Shown here: positions 12,901 to 26,200 of the stretch, one piece after another
Position numbering within the stretch: the stretch's first letter is position 1
Layout of the letters: each line of letters starts with the position of its first letter
Source: Nymphaea colorata
Lineage: Eukaryota > Streptophyta > Magnoliopsida > Nymphaeales > Nymphaeaceae
Direction of reading: 5' to 3'
NCBI RefSeq assembly: GCF_008831285.2
Contig: NW_022204507.1
Span: 1,610,001-1,674,000, forward strand
DNA: 64,000 bases
Notes under the pieces: generated by a model
Seen by the model: the letters and a program-made list of their open reading frames with translations, nothing else
Databases searched by the model: none
Told to the model about the DNA's origin: nothing
Program-made: the position numbers and the translations under genes

Positions 12901-15900
12901 CCCTTCAGCTTGGGCTGAGATCCTATGAAGCAGCAAGTTGCACGAGCTGGGGTAGCCACTGGTTCGGGCTGCATGTATCAACCTTTGCCTCGGTCAAGAC
13001 TACTGAGGTTCGGTGCTTGTCTTGGCAATTTGGTCTCTTGAAGTGCTCCGACAGCGACTCACCAGGTGAGGCTGATAGTGCGCAAGCCAAGGTTGAGAAC
13101 GTGGATGCAGCCCAAGGCAGGACCACATCACCCCGTTCCAGCGACGTTTTCTCACAGGTCCGTCGATGGGCTCGAAGGCACAATGGGTGAATGCAGCAGC
13201 GAACACGATGAAGGTGGTGGTGAGGGGAAAATCAGGGTGGTAATGAGTGGCAAATCGTCAGTGGACAGGTTGAGCACAACCAACGACAGGCAGAGAGCAT
13301 CTGGTGGTCGGGGAATTTGGCTGGTAGCCTCATAGTCTCTAAAACCAATGGTGGCTAAAAAAGAGCTTCTGTTTTGTCCATTTTCAGCAAGCCCCCAAAC
13401 GGGCATTGCCGTCAAATGCAGATGGGCTAGGGGAGAGGCATTTACTGGTGGCCTGGACGACATGGGAGCAACGCCACATGCTATTGCCAGTGGGGTATGC
13501 ACTACGAAGGAATCCATCCAGCACCTCCATGACATGTTGTGCGGTTAGCAACGGGTCGCCGTCTCCTATTGTATTCTACTCAAGTGGGTCTGGCAACAGA
13601 TCACACACAGCCTCAACAGATTCTTGGACTGCCAAAGATCAACTTCTGCCCAACCCAATGTCACAGAAATCCAGCAGTAGACAGGATCCGTCCGACTGAT
13701 TTTTTGTTTGATTTTCTCGCCCTATGTCAATCGGCTGCTCACCCATCTCCAACATATGATCGTCAATCTCATCCAATGTCCTCATAAACACAACCCATAT
13801 TTGGTCCAACTGGCTTTGTTTTTCCTGATTTGGCTTTTTCTATCTGTGCATACCTTTTTGATGTACGTTCTTGTCGATCACGTATATTTTCCATGGACTT
13901 GAGCAAGCGAAGCATGATATATCTAAGCCTGTTTTCAGAAGTTTCTTTTTCTTTTTCGATAGATGGATTGTTTATTGGGTCTTCGGCCATTACCAAGATC
14001 AAGGAAAAAATCTGTCTCTAATACCAATTTGATGCAATCATTAGAGGGTTACCTCTAATCCCCATGGCAAACTATGAAATAAACGACAAACAAAAAGGTA
14101 AGACGACATAAAGCAAGGAAAAAACAAAGGAAAACAAGGAAAGGAAGAGGAAATTAGGATTTCAATAATCAACTCCCACTAGCCACAAATATGAACCAGC
14201 GTGTCCTTCAAAAAAGATGCTCTTAAACAAACAGATCTTAGATCCAATAAACGATATTCAAAAACTAATTACAAAAGGTCCAAATCTATAATCATAAATT
14301 AAGGAAACAAATAAAATAAAGCCAAAATGGATCTAATCAAGATCCTGTTGACACCAGCCCTGCATCAAAATTACTAAGGAAGAATCTTCTTAAAACAGTT
14401 CAAACACAAAAGCAAACATGATCCTAGGAAGAAGTTCAATGTCCATATGAAGTCTCTTCAGGCATTAAACAACTTTAAGAAACTACGAATGGATTAATCT
14501 TTACATAGAATGTAATGAAAGCACCACATGTACATCTAATATCTAACAAAGTACAAAGACCAGATGTATGTGAACAACAGAAGCGGCAATAAAATTTAAC
14601 TCAGATGGGAGCATCTTGATGGGTGGCCAAGGCAGTAGTGACAACAAACTTATACCATACATAGACCGATTTCACAAATAACATTCCTCTTGGATTGCGA
14701 TATTATTTTATAGTACATTTCCAAGAAAAACTTAAGACACAATACCTTCTTCCTGTTGTCATAGAAAAGAAAATGAAAGAAACAATGTTTCACGGATGAT
14801 AAGATGTGAACAAAAGGGCATTGATGCACCAACCATGTTGAGAGCAGTCGCAAAACCAAATGAAAATATGAGTGGGTACATTATTTCACCTTATGCACAG
14901 AGGAGGAGCACTGTGACCACTTCGAAAACGTAGTAGGCGGCCCTCTCCATCACTTGTATCAAATATCCACATCTAGAAACAAATAGAAAAGCCTATTCCA
15001 AATTAATGGATTTGAAGAAAATAACAACATGATATTTGGCTGTTCATAGCTATTGTTAGCAAAAAAAAGGTTTGGTTGCAAGGAATTTTTGTCTAGAGCA
15101 TAAATCTCATGTCTACGTGGACCGATCAGCAATTTTTGCAGATGGAAAGAATATCTCCAAGACATAATTAAGAAGGAAACCTACCTTGATTGAGTTATCA
15201 GCTGCAGAGCTCATAAGGACCGGCTCATTAGCAAGGAAGTGCAGGGACGCAATTGGGCCATCATGAGCATCTCGTATCACAGACTGAAGCCTTCGCTTCT
15301 CAAGATTCCATACACTTATGATACCAGAGGAACCCCCGGATGCAAGAAAAGGTTGCCCATCTACCAAACAAGATAAAATCACAGCACAGTGTGAAGTTCA
15401 AAAAGTACAATGAGTGCGAAGCAGTTCAATCCATTCTGAAATTTGATAAAATACAGGCATAAAAATAAAATCCAATTTGTAGGATCCTTCCCACAAACAA
15501 GAAACTTTAACAGAAACATTATTTTCTAGGCAAAAACTGTAGCACAAAGTTGAGGGTCGCTTTGATGACAATTTAAGAAAAACAGTACAACCATCAAAAG
15601 CAAAAGATAAATTGCATCTATGTGCGACAGAACAATTGAACAGTAAGAAGAAAATCAAGGAGAAAGCTTCCCAGGAGAGGTTGCCATCGGAAGTACAACC
15701 ATGGTCATTATCTCAAATATCATTCTTGAATACTGGATTCTTATTGGTATCATTTTCTGGAGGTGTTGATAAGAAAATTTATTTCCTTGTGAAATGTTAA
15801 AAAATATGAAATGTTGAATTTTCAACTAATTTTATCAGCAAAATATTGATTAAGTACCCAATATATTTTTTAAAAAAGAAACCCCAATAGATATAAAATA

Positions 15901-18900
15901 TAAAAGTGTTTTCATGAAAAAAAGGTGAAAATTTTCAAAGTACTTTTGTTTTGATTATTTTTCAATATTTTAAGAACACTTTTCTCTTTTAACATAATAT
16001 TTTGGGAAAAAGGGTGACATTTGTAACAATTATTTAAAGTTGAATAGAAAGCAAAATGTCACTTTCAGAAGGGATCGTTTCAATAGACTATTCTCGTTCT
16101 TCAAGTTCAGAAATATGTTTCTTCCGGTAGCATCAAATAAAACCAAGTAGAAATGAAACCTGAACCATCCACAGCATTGCCGTAGATAAGTTCATCTATC
16201 CCGGCAAAGAGAAGATGCATCAATCCCACTTGAGTAACTAGACTTGTTATACACTAAACTAGAAAGGATCATTTTGTTCATCGGCTGTTTGTACTCACCA
16301 AACAAACAAATGATGCCATTATCATAGAAGTCTATCTCAACCAAAAGGGCCTAAAACAAAGATTACATAAGAAAAAGTTTGTGGAAACTGTAAAGCACTG
16401 ATCAACAAAATGGTACGTGCCCTTGATTTATATATGTCATGATAATTGATTGACAACAAGATTGATAAAACAACAAAATGAGGAAATACAAAGTCATTGA
16501 TGTAACAGTAAACCTAAAGCAGAAAAACACATAGATTCGGTTGGGGCAGCTTAAACATGGAAATGGTACAAATGACTTGAACCAGCATGCTTGTATATTC
16601 TTCATAAATGTGAACATCACTCTTGATGAGTACTATACCAGGAAAATGTTAGGAATAGCAATAACAGAAGTGACCTTCCCAAAATATAGAATTCATTGCT
16701 TGTAGAGAGAGCACAGGCCATGCTTTGGCAAAAGCTTTGAAACTTTCAAAGCAATGGTTGCAATCAAAAAGAAAATTTCAAGAATAATGTGTCTCTGTAT
16801 ATCGCATTGCTCGTTGTCACAAAAGGAAAAATAATTCAGGTTATCAGATAAACCTATTAGTGTAGGCAAGTGCAGCTTTGCCATTTATACTGTGTTTCTA
16901 ATACTAAGAGGGTACCACATCAGCATCAAAAGGTCCTCAGAATATCCAGTTCAACCTAACTCCATACATAGATATCAGGGAACTTCTCACAGCATCAAAG
17001 CAAGGTCAGAGGCACTTGAAAACATAATTACACATAGTAAAGCAACAAAAATGTCTCCAAGACACTTAAGAATGAATGGAAATATCAGATAACAAACAAC
17101 AGCAATTCAAAAGAGATGAAGGAGCTACCTGTACAAAAAGACAAGGCTGTTACAGCACCCCTAGAAGAATGTGTGAATGTAACCAGCTCCTCATCATAAC
17201 GTACATTATGGATATGAATTTTCCCGTCTGCACAGCCTACTGCAACCACATCTAGTGCAGATGATGATACACAGCATTGCACAGATGATCCCCAGCCTTT
17301 GAAGTCATAAAGTTTCTTTTTTGTACTGATGTTCCAAAGTTGAAGCATTCCCTTTTCGCTTCCAATGATAACCTAAATATAAAAGTAAACAAAACTAAGA
17401 AGACCATTTTAGAATAGCCAAGTTAGGGGAAAGCCCCCATAGGTTCAATTTTGAGACCAATCAGGTTTGATGATTAAACATGTGCATTGAACTGTCTCAT
17501 TTCGCTTATGGGGATTCAATTCTGAGACCAATCAGGTTGTAAGATAAGGCAAAGTTATATGACTAAAAACGTGTACAGGTATTATACAGCAAGGAATTTC
17601 TCGAGTATAATATGGTAAAGTTATATATCTCAGGAATATCTCGGGAAAATCTCGGCGAATTTTTAAAAATTTTAAAATATTTAATAAATCCTGAAAATTA
17701 TAAAAAAATAATAAATAATAATAAAATAAAAAAAACACAGGAAAAAACGCGTATAATACCCATATTATACCCGTATTATACCCATTTTTTCACGTTTTTT
17801 ATTTTTTGGCATTTTTAAAAAGAATGCGCTTTTTTCATGTTTTATACGGCTGACTTTTTTTCACATTTTATACGCGTTTTCTTTGAATAGAAGAATAGAA
17901 TGTGTTTTCTGTGACAATGGGCAATCCTACTTTGCACAGGCCTGCCCAATTATGCATCAGAACTTGAGTCCACATTCTTAAGAGTGTGTCAAAACTCATC
18001 ACTGCCTCCTAAGAGAATACGATTTAAAAGCAAGAAACTCAAAGAAGAGACAATCATTGCAACTTTGTGGTGACTGGTATAAAAACAAGAGCATTTTCCC
18101 ACACATAAGGTTGTAATTTCCCACCAAAGGGCTATCTATCTCTAGATTGAAACCAAGGAGCTGACCTATTCAGAACTCAGTTGACTCATTGACTGCTTGT
18201 GTATGGAGAGTCTTTGGCTCCGCATTTAGCATGTAGGGCAATGGCTCTACTACTCTCTAACTCAATGTGCCTCACGGCCCTCACCATGCCATGCCATTCA
18301 CAGATAGATCTTCTTGAGCAAACATAGTTAGCCGTATAATACGCCAAAACATAGTCAACCGTATAATACCTGTACAAAATGCATTTTAAAAAAAACGCCA
18401 GAAAATAAAAAACGTGAAAAAAACGTGTATTATACGCATTTTTTTGTGTTTTTTCATATTTTCATGATTTTTTTTATATTTTTCAGGATCTATTAAATGT
18501 TCTAATTTTTTTAAAAATTTGCCGAGATTTTCCCGTTTTATTCCCGAGATATACAACTTTGTCGTATTATACCTGAGAAATTCCTTGGCGTATAATACCC
18601 ATACACGTTTTTTGTGACAATAGACTTAAGAACAAGGCAATAAAGATACCAAGTACAGGAAAAAAACAAACAACAAAAAGAAGCTAAAATAAACAGTCAT
18701 GAAGTTTTTGAAGTTTTTATAGCTCAGAGAAGAAATTCAAAGCAAGAATGTTAACCTTGTTAAGGTACGTATCTGGGTGCATTATGCAACTAGGGCCATA
18801 GTTATCATCAAGGGAAATACTCCCAACAGGTGCCCAATTCTCCTCCACCCCTTTGAATGCCCATATGAAGACACTGCCCTTGATGTCTACACTATATATG

Positions 18901-21900
18901 TGTTCACCAAACAGCAGCAACAAATTGACCTTTTCAACATGCCTGCTCCATGTTGCTACCTGTGCAAGAGATCTCAATTATATTGCATGCACACAAATAG
19001 ATTTTTGATTTTCCCTATTAAGCCATACAAAATAAGCAATTTTTTCAGCTAGGTTCAGGAAATTGCAGAAACTACACACAAGGATAATAACTAACATATG
19101 AGATAGAAGTAAATAGGCTGAATCGACCATATCTAGCTAAATCTTCTTACTGATATTTTGGTTACTTTTAATTGTAAAAGAGATTTAGCCACTATCTGTC
19201 TAGACTGTGATACCGAAGCGCAACCAAAAAAGTGACTACCTATAGACATCTGCATATGAATGAATTAATGGGACATAATGTGGAAAAACCTTGTATGCTA
19301 TGTAACAAGGGTACTCCTCTTAAGGAGGAGTCCACGCATGGTACCGGTGTGGGTGCGGCATTCACCGCACCGGGTACGGTCAAGTACCCGGGGTCATTTT
19401 TTACCATTTTCGGACTCGGTCAACTTTGACCGAGTCCAAAATTGTCCAGTTTTGAATTTTAACGTTTTTCACATTTTAATGTTTTCTGCAATTTTCACGT
19501 TAAAATTATCAAAACCCTTAAGGCTTAAACGACGATGGTTCTTCGTCTTCACCCTTCACCGACAGACACTCACTAAAACAGACGAACGGCGAACGACGAC
19601 GGTTCTTCACTTCGACTTCATTTTTTGTTCTTTTGTAATTTTGATTGCTGTTTTCTTCATTTTTGATCGAGCTTCGTTCTTGTAGAGTGTTAGAGAAGGA
19701 AGAAGAAGAAGAAAAAGTTTTGGGTCGTACTGAGTTTTGGATTTTGTGGGGTCGATCGGAGGAGTTTCTCTGTTGTCGTTCTTGTTATTGTCGCGTTTCT
19801 CTGCTGCCGTTCTTGTTATTGTCGCTTTTTCAATTGGTGAGTGATGTGGAGCTTCTTTTTGTTCTCGTTTTCTCGTTTTGGTGACATGAAAAAGTAGAAA
19901 CAAAGTATTAGCTTTTTTGCATGCCTCTGTCCATTTTTCTTTCGTCGTCCTGGCTTTGTCATGAGATATTATTGCATGTGTTGGCAATTGTCTTTGTTAC
20001 TGTGATGATTTTTCTCCTCGATTCTTCATTTTTTGTTTTTGGTTTTTCTTTGATATTGATGAGTCTGCAAGTAACTATTCTCTCTCTCTCTCTCTCTCTC
20101 GCGCGTTCCCTTTTAGGATACATTTTGGTTTAATTTGTGGTTCAGACGATACCTTGGATTCCTTTTAGTGTTTTGATCCAGCTGCTTTTCAGTTTTATCT
20201 TATCTTTTCGTTTTCCTTTGTTTTATTTTCTTTTTCGAGTTTGGTGTTATTGTTATTTGCTCTGTATAGTTGGAACAAAATAAGCCAGAGAAAAGGGTGA
20301 TTCTAGTTGTTTTGTTCAATCCAAATCACCCCAATGATTTTATTTTTAATAAATTTGTGATTCTTATGATATGCAATTGTCACCCTACAATTTCGTCCGT
20401 GTCTCTATACTTTTCTTCTACTATGATGTTCTTTTGCACTCTTGTCTTTGTGGTTCTTATGATGTTGATTCAGTTGTATTTTTAACAGTCGGGCTTTTCG
20501 ATTATCGCCTTATCAGTTATAGTTTTTTGCTTTTCAGATATAAGTTGTAATGGCTGATAAAGGAAAAGAAACAATGCCTACAAGTGGAAGTGATGGCAAG
20601 CAGCAATAGTAGTGTTAATACTGTTGCATTAGAAATGGATAATCCATCTCGGCCTCTTTGACGCTATGTGAAAAAACTAGGAAAAGCACCAGGTGGCAGT
20701 GGGAATATAATTTTTTCTTGCAATTTTTGTCATAATACGTTTACTGACTCTTATACACGTTGCAAGGCACATTTATTGCATATCAAAAGCCATGAAATTA
20801 GACCATGCGAAAAAGTTAGCAAAGAATTGATGGAGGTATTCAAAAAAGAACAAGATGCAATTGAGACAAAGAAATCTTCAGCCAAGTCAAGTGAACTATC
20901 TGTTCCTCTTTATGCTATTGAAGAAGGTGAAGATGCTTCAAAGAAAAGAAAAATAAACATGGCAATTGGAGCTACCAAAACATTAGCACAAGCATTCAAA
21001 AACACGGGAAAGGCAGAGATGGATAGAAGGATCGGAAGATTCTTTTTTGCAAGTTCACTTCCTTTTAATGTAGCCAGGAGTCCTTATTGGAAAGATGTTG
21101 TTACAGGTTTGGCTGATTGCAATTTGGTTGATTATGTACCCCCAAGATCAGAGAAGTTGAGAACAGTAATTCTTGCAGAAGAGAAGGCAAACATCGAAAA
21201 ATTATTAGAGAAGAAGAAATTTTCATGGAACACAATATGGAGTATCCATTGTTTCTGATGGGTGGACTGATATACAAAAACGGCCACTGATAAATTTTAT
21301 TGTTTATTTGTTTAATGGACCAATCTTCTTGAAATGTGTTGATGGTATTTAAAAGGGCTATTTATAGAAGTTATCAAAGAAGTGGGTGAAGATAATGTTG
21401 TGCAAATTATTACTGATGATGTTGCAGTTTGCCAATGAGCAGGGATGAATCTGGCAAGTGATCCCAAGTATAGTCACATATTTTGGACTCCTTGTGTGGC
21501 ACACTGTATAAATCTAGCACTTAAAAGTATTTGCAACCCATCAAAAGATGATACAAACACTGTTAAATTGTATTCATGGATTGAGGAGCTTGACCATGAT
21601 GCTAGAAACATCAAAAATTTTGTTGTAAACCACAACAATGCTTTAGCTATATTTAATAGGCATTCTGATTTGAAATTGTTGAAGGTAGTAGAGACTAATT
21701 TTGCATCCATTATTGTAATGATGAAAAGAATAAAGCAGATGAAATATGCATTAACACTTATGGTGACTAACAATGATTGGGAGTTTTATCGGAGTGATGA
21801 CATTGTGAAGGCTCAAGATATTAAAAAATGTATTTTAGATGATGAATAGTGGGATAAGATTACATATTTTCTGCAATTTACAGAGCCTATTCGGCAAATG

Positions 21901-23202
21901 CTGAGAGAAGTTGATAAAGAAGGGCTCATGCTTCACAGAGTTTATGATACGTGGGACAACATGATTGAAAAAATTCAAAACATCATTTTTAGACATGAGA
22001 AGAAGAATGTTGCACTTGATGATTCTGAATTTTTCGATCATGTGCATAAAAGTTTAGTAAGATGAAATAGAAGCAATAACCCTTTGCATTGTATGGCACA
22101 CTCCTTAAATCCAAAATATTATGGACAAACATGGTTGGCAGGAGGTACTGGTCGTGTTTAAGCCTGAGCGTCGGGCTGGGCCATCGCCGGGTCGGGTCGG
22201 GCCAGGCAGGGCCTGGGCCGGGAAAAACCTGGCCCGGGCCCGATAGGCCGGCCCAGCCCATTAAGCCCGTTTAGATTAAAAAATTAAATTTTTTTAAATT
22301 TTTTTTGTTTTAATAATATATATTTATTATTATTAAATATATTTTATATGTAAAAAAAATATTTTATAATTAAAAAAATATTTTTTAATTTTAAATGGGT
22401 CGGGCCGGGGCCAGCCCGGCCCGATGCCCACCCTTAGTCGTGTTCCTCCTAATCGAGATCCAGAAATATCAAACAATAGGGAGATATGTTTGGGAAGATT
22501 CTTTTTTGATGCTCATCAGTTGAAGATAATAAATAATGATGTTGCGAGCTTCTCTGGTGGAAGAAGTGATTCAATACAAGCTGCAATGGGAAGAGATGAA
22601 GAAGATCCTGTTAATTGGTGGTTATGTTTTGGAGCATCGACACCATATCTCCAACAACTTGCGTTGAAGTTATTATCTCAACCTGCAACCTCTTCATGTT
22701 GTGAAAGAAATGGGAGCACTTATTCTCAAATTCACAACATCAAGTAAAATAAGCAAACTAGTAAGCGAGTAGAAGATTTAGTTTATGTCCACTCCAACTT
22801 ACACTTACTTTCACGTACTTCAAATGATTACAGGTATTTCTTTCTTTTTTTATCTTTGATATGCATACATATGTATATTATGTTGGTTGTTTAAAGTTAA
22901 TATTAACTTAAATCATATTTTGATTTTGTTGCAACTTGCAGTTCAGGATCATCCAAGTATTGGGATGTTAATCCAGATGACATTGACCTGGAACTTGAAG
23001 GAGAACGAGATTTGCATGCTCTTAATATGGACCTTAAAAAACTTGTTCCTTTTAATCTTGATGATGCAACTGAGGAGAATCAAGAAAGCTGATATCTTTT
23101 GTATGTTAATTACTTCCATACTTTCTTTAGTAGTATGATAGTATCTATAAATTTTGGATCATGATTTATGAATATGTTATTCTGCTTGTAATTTTTATAC
23201 AC

Positions 23203-23251
<49 letters not shown>

Positions 23252-26200
23252 TATATGTATATACATATATATATGTATATATACATATATATATGTATAT
23301 ATATACATATATATGTATATATATATACTTTGAAAATGGTCTGTACCCATACCTGCACCGGTACCCGCACCCGTACTCATGTGATATAGCTTGTATGATA
23401 CACAATTCCAATTAGTAGTGTATAGTCACACAAACGCTTAAATGCAAAAATAAACCAATACATAAAAGCATGCATTTGGCCTTTCAACTAATGATGACAC
23501 TGTAACACTGCTAGAATGGCATCACAGTGAGAAAAAAAAAAATTAGTCGTGTGAAAAAAGCAATAGAAGACAATGTAGATAAACTCGGTATGCCAAAAAT
23601 TCTAATTAAAAGTATATGGTCACACATGCACATTGTTACACGATTTCACATACAAGAACAAGGTAGATGTGGTTACTTTTTCAGTGCTCCAATACTTTGT
23701 CCCCACATCATAATACTTGCACTACAAAATGCTTGGATCATTTCTCTTCACAACAGAAATGAAAAGATTTCTTGAGACTTTAAAATGTAAAGTCTAGTGA
23801 ACCTTTCATGTTTTCATGTTTTTCAAATGTAGACTCGCTGTTGTGATTGGATGACCCCAAAGCATACTCCCTCAAAAGATTGTATACTACATCAACACTT
23901 GAAATAAAGCTGGAAAAGAACGAAAGAAAATGCAAAACTGTAATTGTTCTTACAACCCTCTCTTATGAAGAATCCCTCCCTTTCCACAGTCCATATAAAT
24001 ATGCACAGATAGAAATAGAAACATATATCCATAGATCATAAGGCAAATAATTATAAACCTTGAAAAAGAAAAGGGAGTTCATAGTGCTTCATACATATAT
24101 AAGCAATCAAGAAAATAAAGAAGATTGAAAGAAGTTTTAAGGACATTTGTTGTCCCAAGCACCACCCAATACCCATGACCCAACTGACCTGCTGATACAC
24201 AATTTGTATGCTATTTGAAATGTTAGTGACATTGGTAAATGCTAGTCAAGCAGTTTATCCATTGCCGACATAGATACTTTTGTGCATTATCACATATTCA
24301 GAACTGAATAGTGTGTTTTAGATACTGAAAAATAAAATAACATCTTCATACCATGCTAATCATATCATTCTTCAAACCTAAATTGAATTGAACAAATTTT
24401 CTAGACTACAAATTTCTTTTGTCGCATCAGAAATAACATGATATCATAATGCATTTAGAAGTCTGGTTTGGTCTTAATTCATTCAGAGTCATTGAGTCCC
24501 GTATTCACAAACAATTGTGTAATTGACCTAAATATAATTTGTATATGATTAATGAAATCACCCAAAACAGAATTCACCTCTACTCCAATGGATCCACTAC
24601 AAACGCCACTGTTAAAGTAAGACGGTCTTCACCATAAAAGAGAGAGAGAGAAGAATTGGAGCTGTTGAGCTGCTTCTGTCAAGGTTTCTACATACATCGT
24701 CATTTATGGCAACTAATGGTTAATAAATACATCCTCGCTTCTGACTAATGTTTGACTAAATTCTCACCAATATGTTCTCAGGTTTCCATGGAAAGGCTTT
24801 TTCTTGACTATTAATTGAAAAGTTCATCTTTCTTGGGAAAATCCGAGAACTAAAAATTATATATATATATATATGTATTATGAATTTATGAGACATCTAC
24901 TAATTTTTCTAAAATATAAAAGGAAACCAAAAAATGTTCAATATATTTTAAATGGCTTTGAAAAATCTTGTGAAAGTATCAAAACATTTTTCAACATTAT
25001 TGAGGATTTGAGATATTATGCACTATTTCATTTTAACAATAGTTTTGAAATCAATAAGTGTCCAAAAGTATCTGTGACATTGATTTCGCTTACAGGAGAT
25101 CTCCATCTTTTTGTCACTTAACCATTGTAAGCAACTTCCCGTTGTTATTTCCTCAGCAAAATGGATTTGATTATTCAAGATTTATATTTTTGAGCTTCAA
25201 TTGAATCACACTATTGTTCTCCGTTTTAGTTTTTTTCAGAACAAAAGAAGTTTTGACACCAAAATTAGTTATAGGGACTCATCCTAGAATTGTAAATATG
25301 TCAATGATGTAGATGGTGAGAATTAAAAAGGAAGTTTATTCTGTCTCAGTCTTTTCTACATACTTTTGATTCTGTAATTTTGACATGCTTTTAATTTCTT
25401 TTCAATTTTAAAACCAGATTCTGTCCACCTATTGGTAAAACACAGGAAAAAATAAAAAACATTAAGACAAAATGTGTGGGCATGTGTATGCTTGTGTGCA
25501 TGCATGCATTTATGTGTGTGTATGTGTAGAAGCTAGAATAAATCGAGGACAAGTGAATCATTCCTCATTTGTTTCAGATGGTCATGCACGGATTTTTCTT
25601 TTCAGGACAGTAGAATAATCCTATTAACCCCTGTAAGCATTTCCAATAGCTTTTTTTAATCATGCAAAGAATCCAAGAACATGGTCTAAATATACTTGAA
25701 CCACCAAGAAGAATGAGGAGCAAGTCCATGAAGAACATGTTCAGAACAAAACAGATTCCCACCATTCATAAATCACCTTTAACAAGCCAAAATTTAAAGG
25801 AAAAAACAAGGTTTAGAATTTTAGAATTCTCAAAAAATCAAATGGTGGTGAGTTTGTACACAGAAGTTGCATAGCTTTAAACATAAATAATTGAAACACA
25901 AGTACTCCATTCATCAACAAACCTGATGAGCCCGTTTAAAAACTGCAACGACATTTCCAACTGCAGCAAATGTAAAATCACGATATGTTGCAAGTGCTCG
26001 AATTCTTTTTGGCATTTGTGGCCCTTAAATTGCAGTCATAGAAAAGAAACAGATCAAATTCCCAGTAAATGACAAAAAATATTATGATATAGCTGCGGGA
26101 ACTTTCCAGTAAAAGGAGATTTTATGCTAATGTTACATTTCTGCTATTTAGATATCTTCTACTACATAGAAACTACAATCAAATTGAAACGTTTAACTCA

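Larger units (their letters stand above)
9774..14367 (-). mobile_element. 4.6-kb LTR element without recognisable pol, intron 7
   Basis: Two direct repeats, 9774-10110 and 14030-14367, both have TGATGCA…T(G)CA-type ends. A primer site complementary to initiator tRNA-Met (minus strand TTGGTATTAGAGACA, about 14013-14027) adjoins the right LTR. A purine tract (minus strand CTTGGGGAGAA, about 10111-10121) adjoins the left LTR. Together they fix the orientation as minus, the same as UTP21. The flanking 5-mers are AAGTT and AAATT (4/5). The 3.9-kb interior shows no RT, integrase or protease. It is best called a LARD-like or chimeric non-autonomous element. Confidence 0.78.
19298..23389 (+). mobile_element. 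hAT transposon with decayed transposase, intron 3 (duplication CTTGTATG)
   Basis: A perfect 8-bp duplication CTTGTATG flanks it at 19290-19297 and 23390-23397. Ends are CTATGTAACAAGGGTAC and, inverted, CTATATCACATGAGTAC (13 of 17). Just inside lie CGGTACCGG-type subterminal repeats. It is antisense to UTP21 and belongs to the same family as the intron 1 element. Its transposase is broken and it has been invaded by a MITE at 22159-22436. Confidence 0.9.

Noticed and set aside
10218-13699. Several 60-130 codon ORFs in the interior of the intron 7 LTR element
   Set aside because: They overlap on both strands in GC-rich DNA with no recognisable motif, so none is supported as coding.
23110-23415. 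Four overlapping ORFs of alternating Tyr-Ile
   Set aside because: Products of the TA/TG microsatellite near the hAT end.
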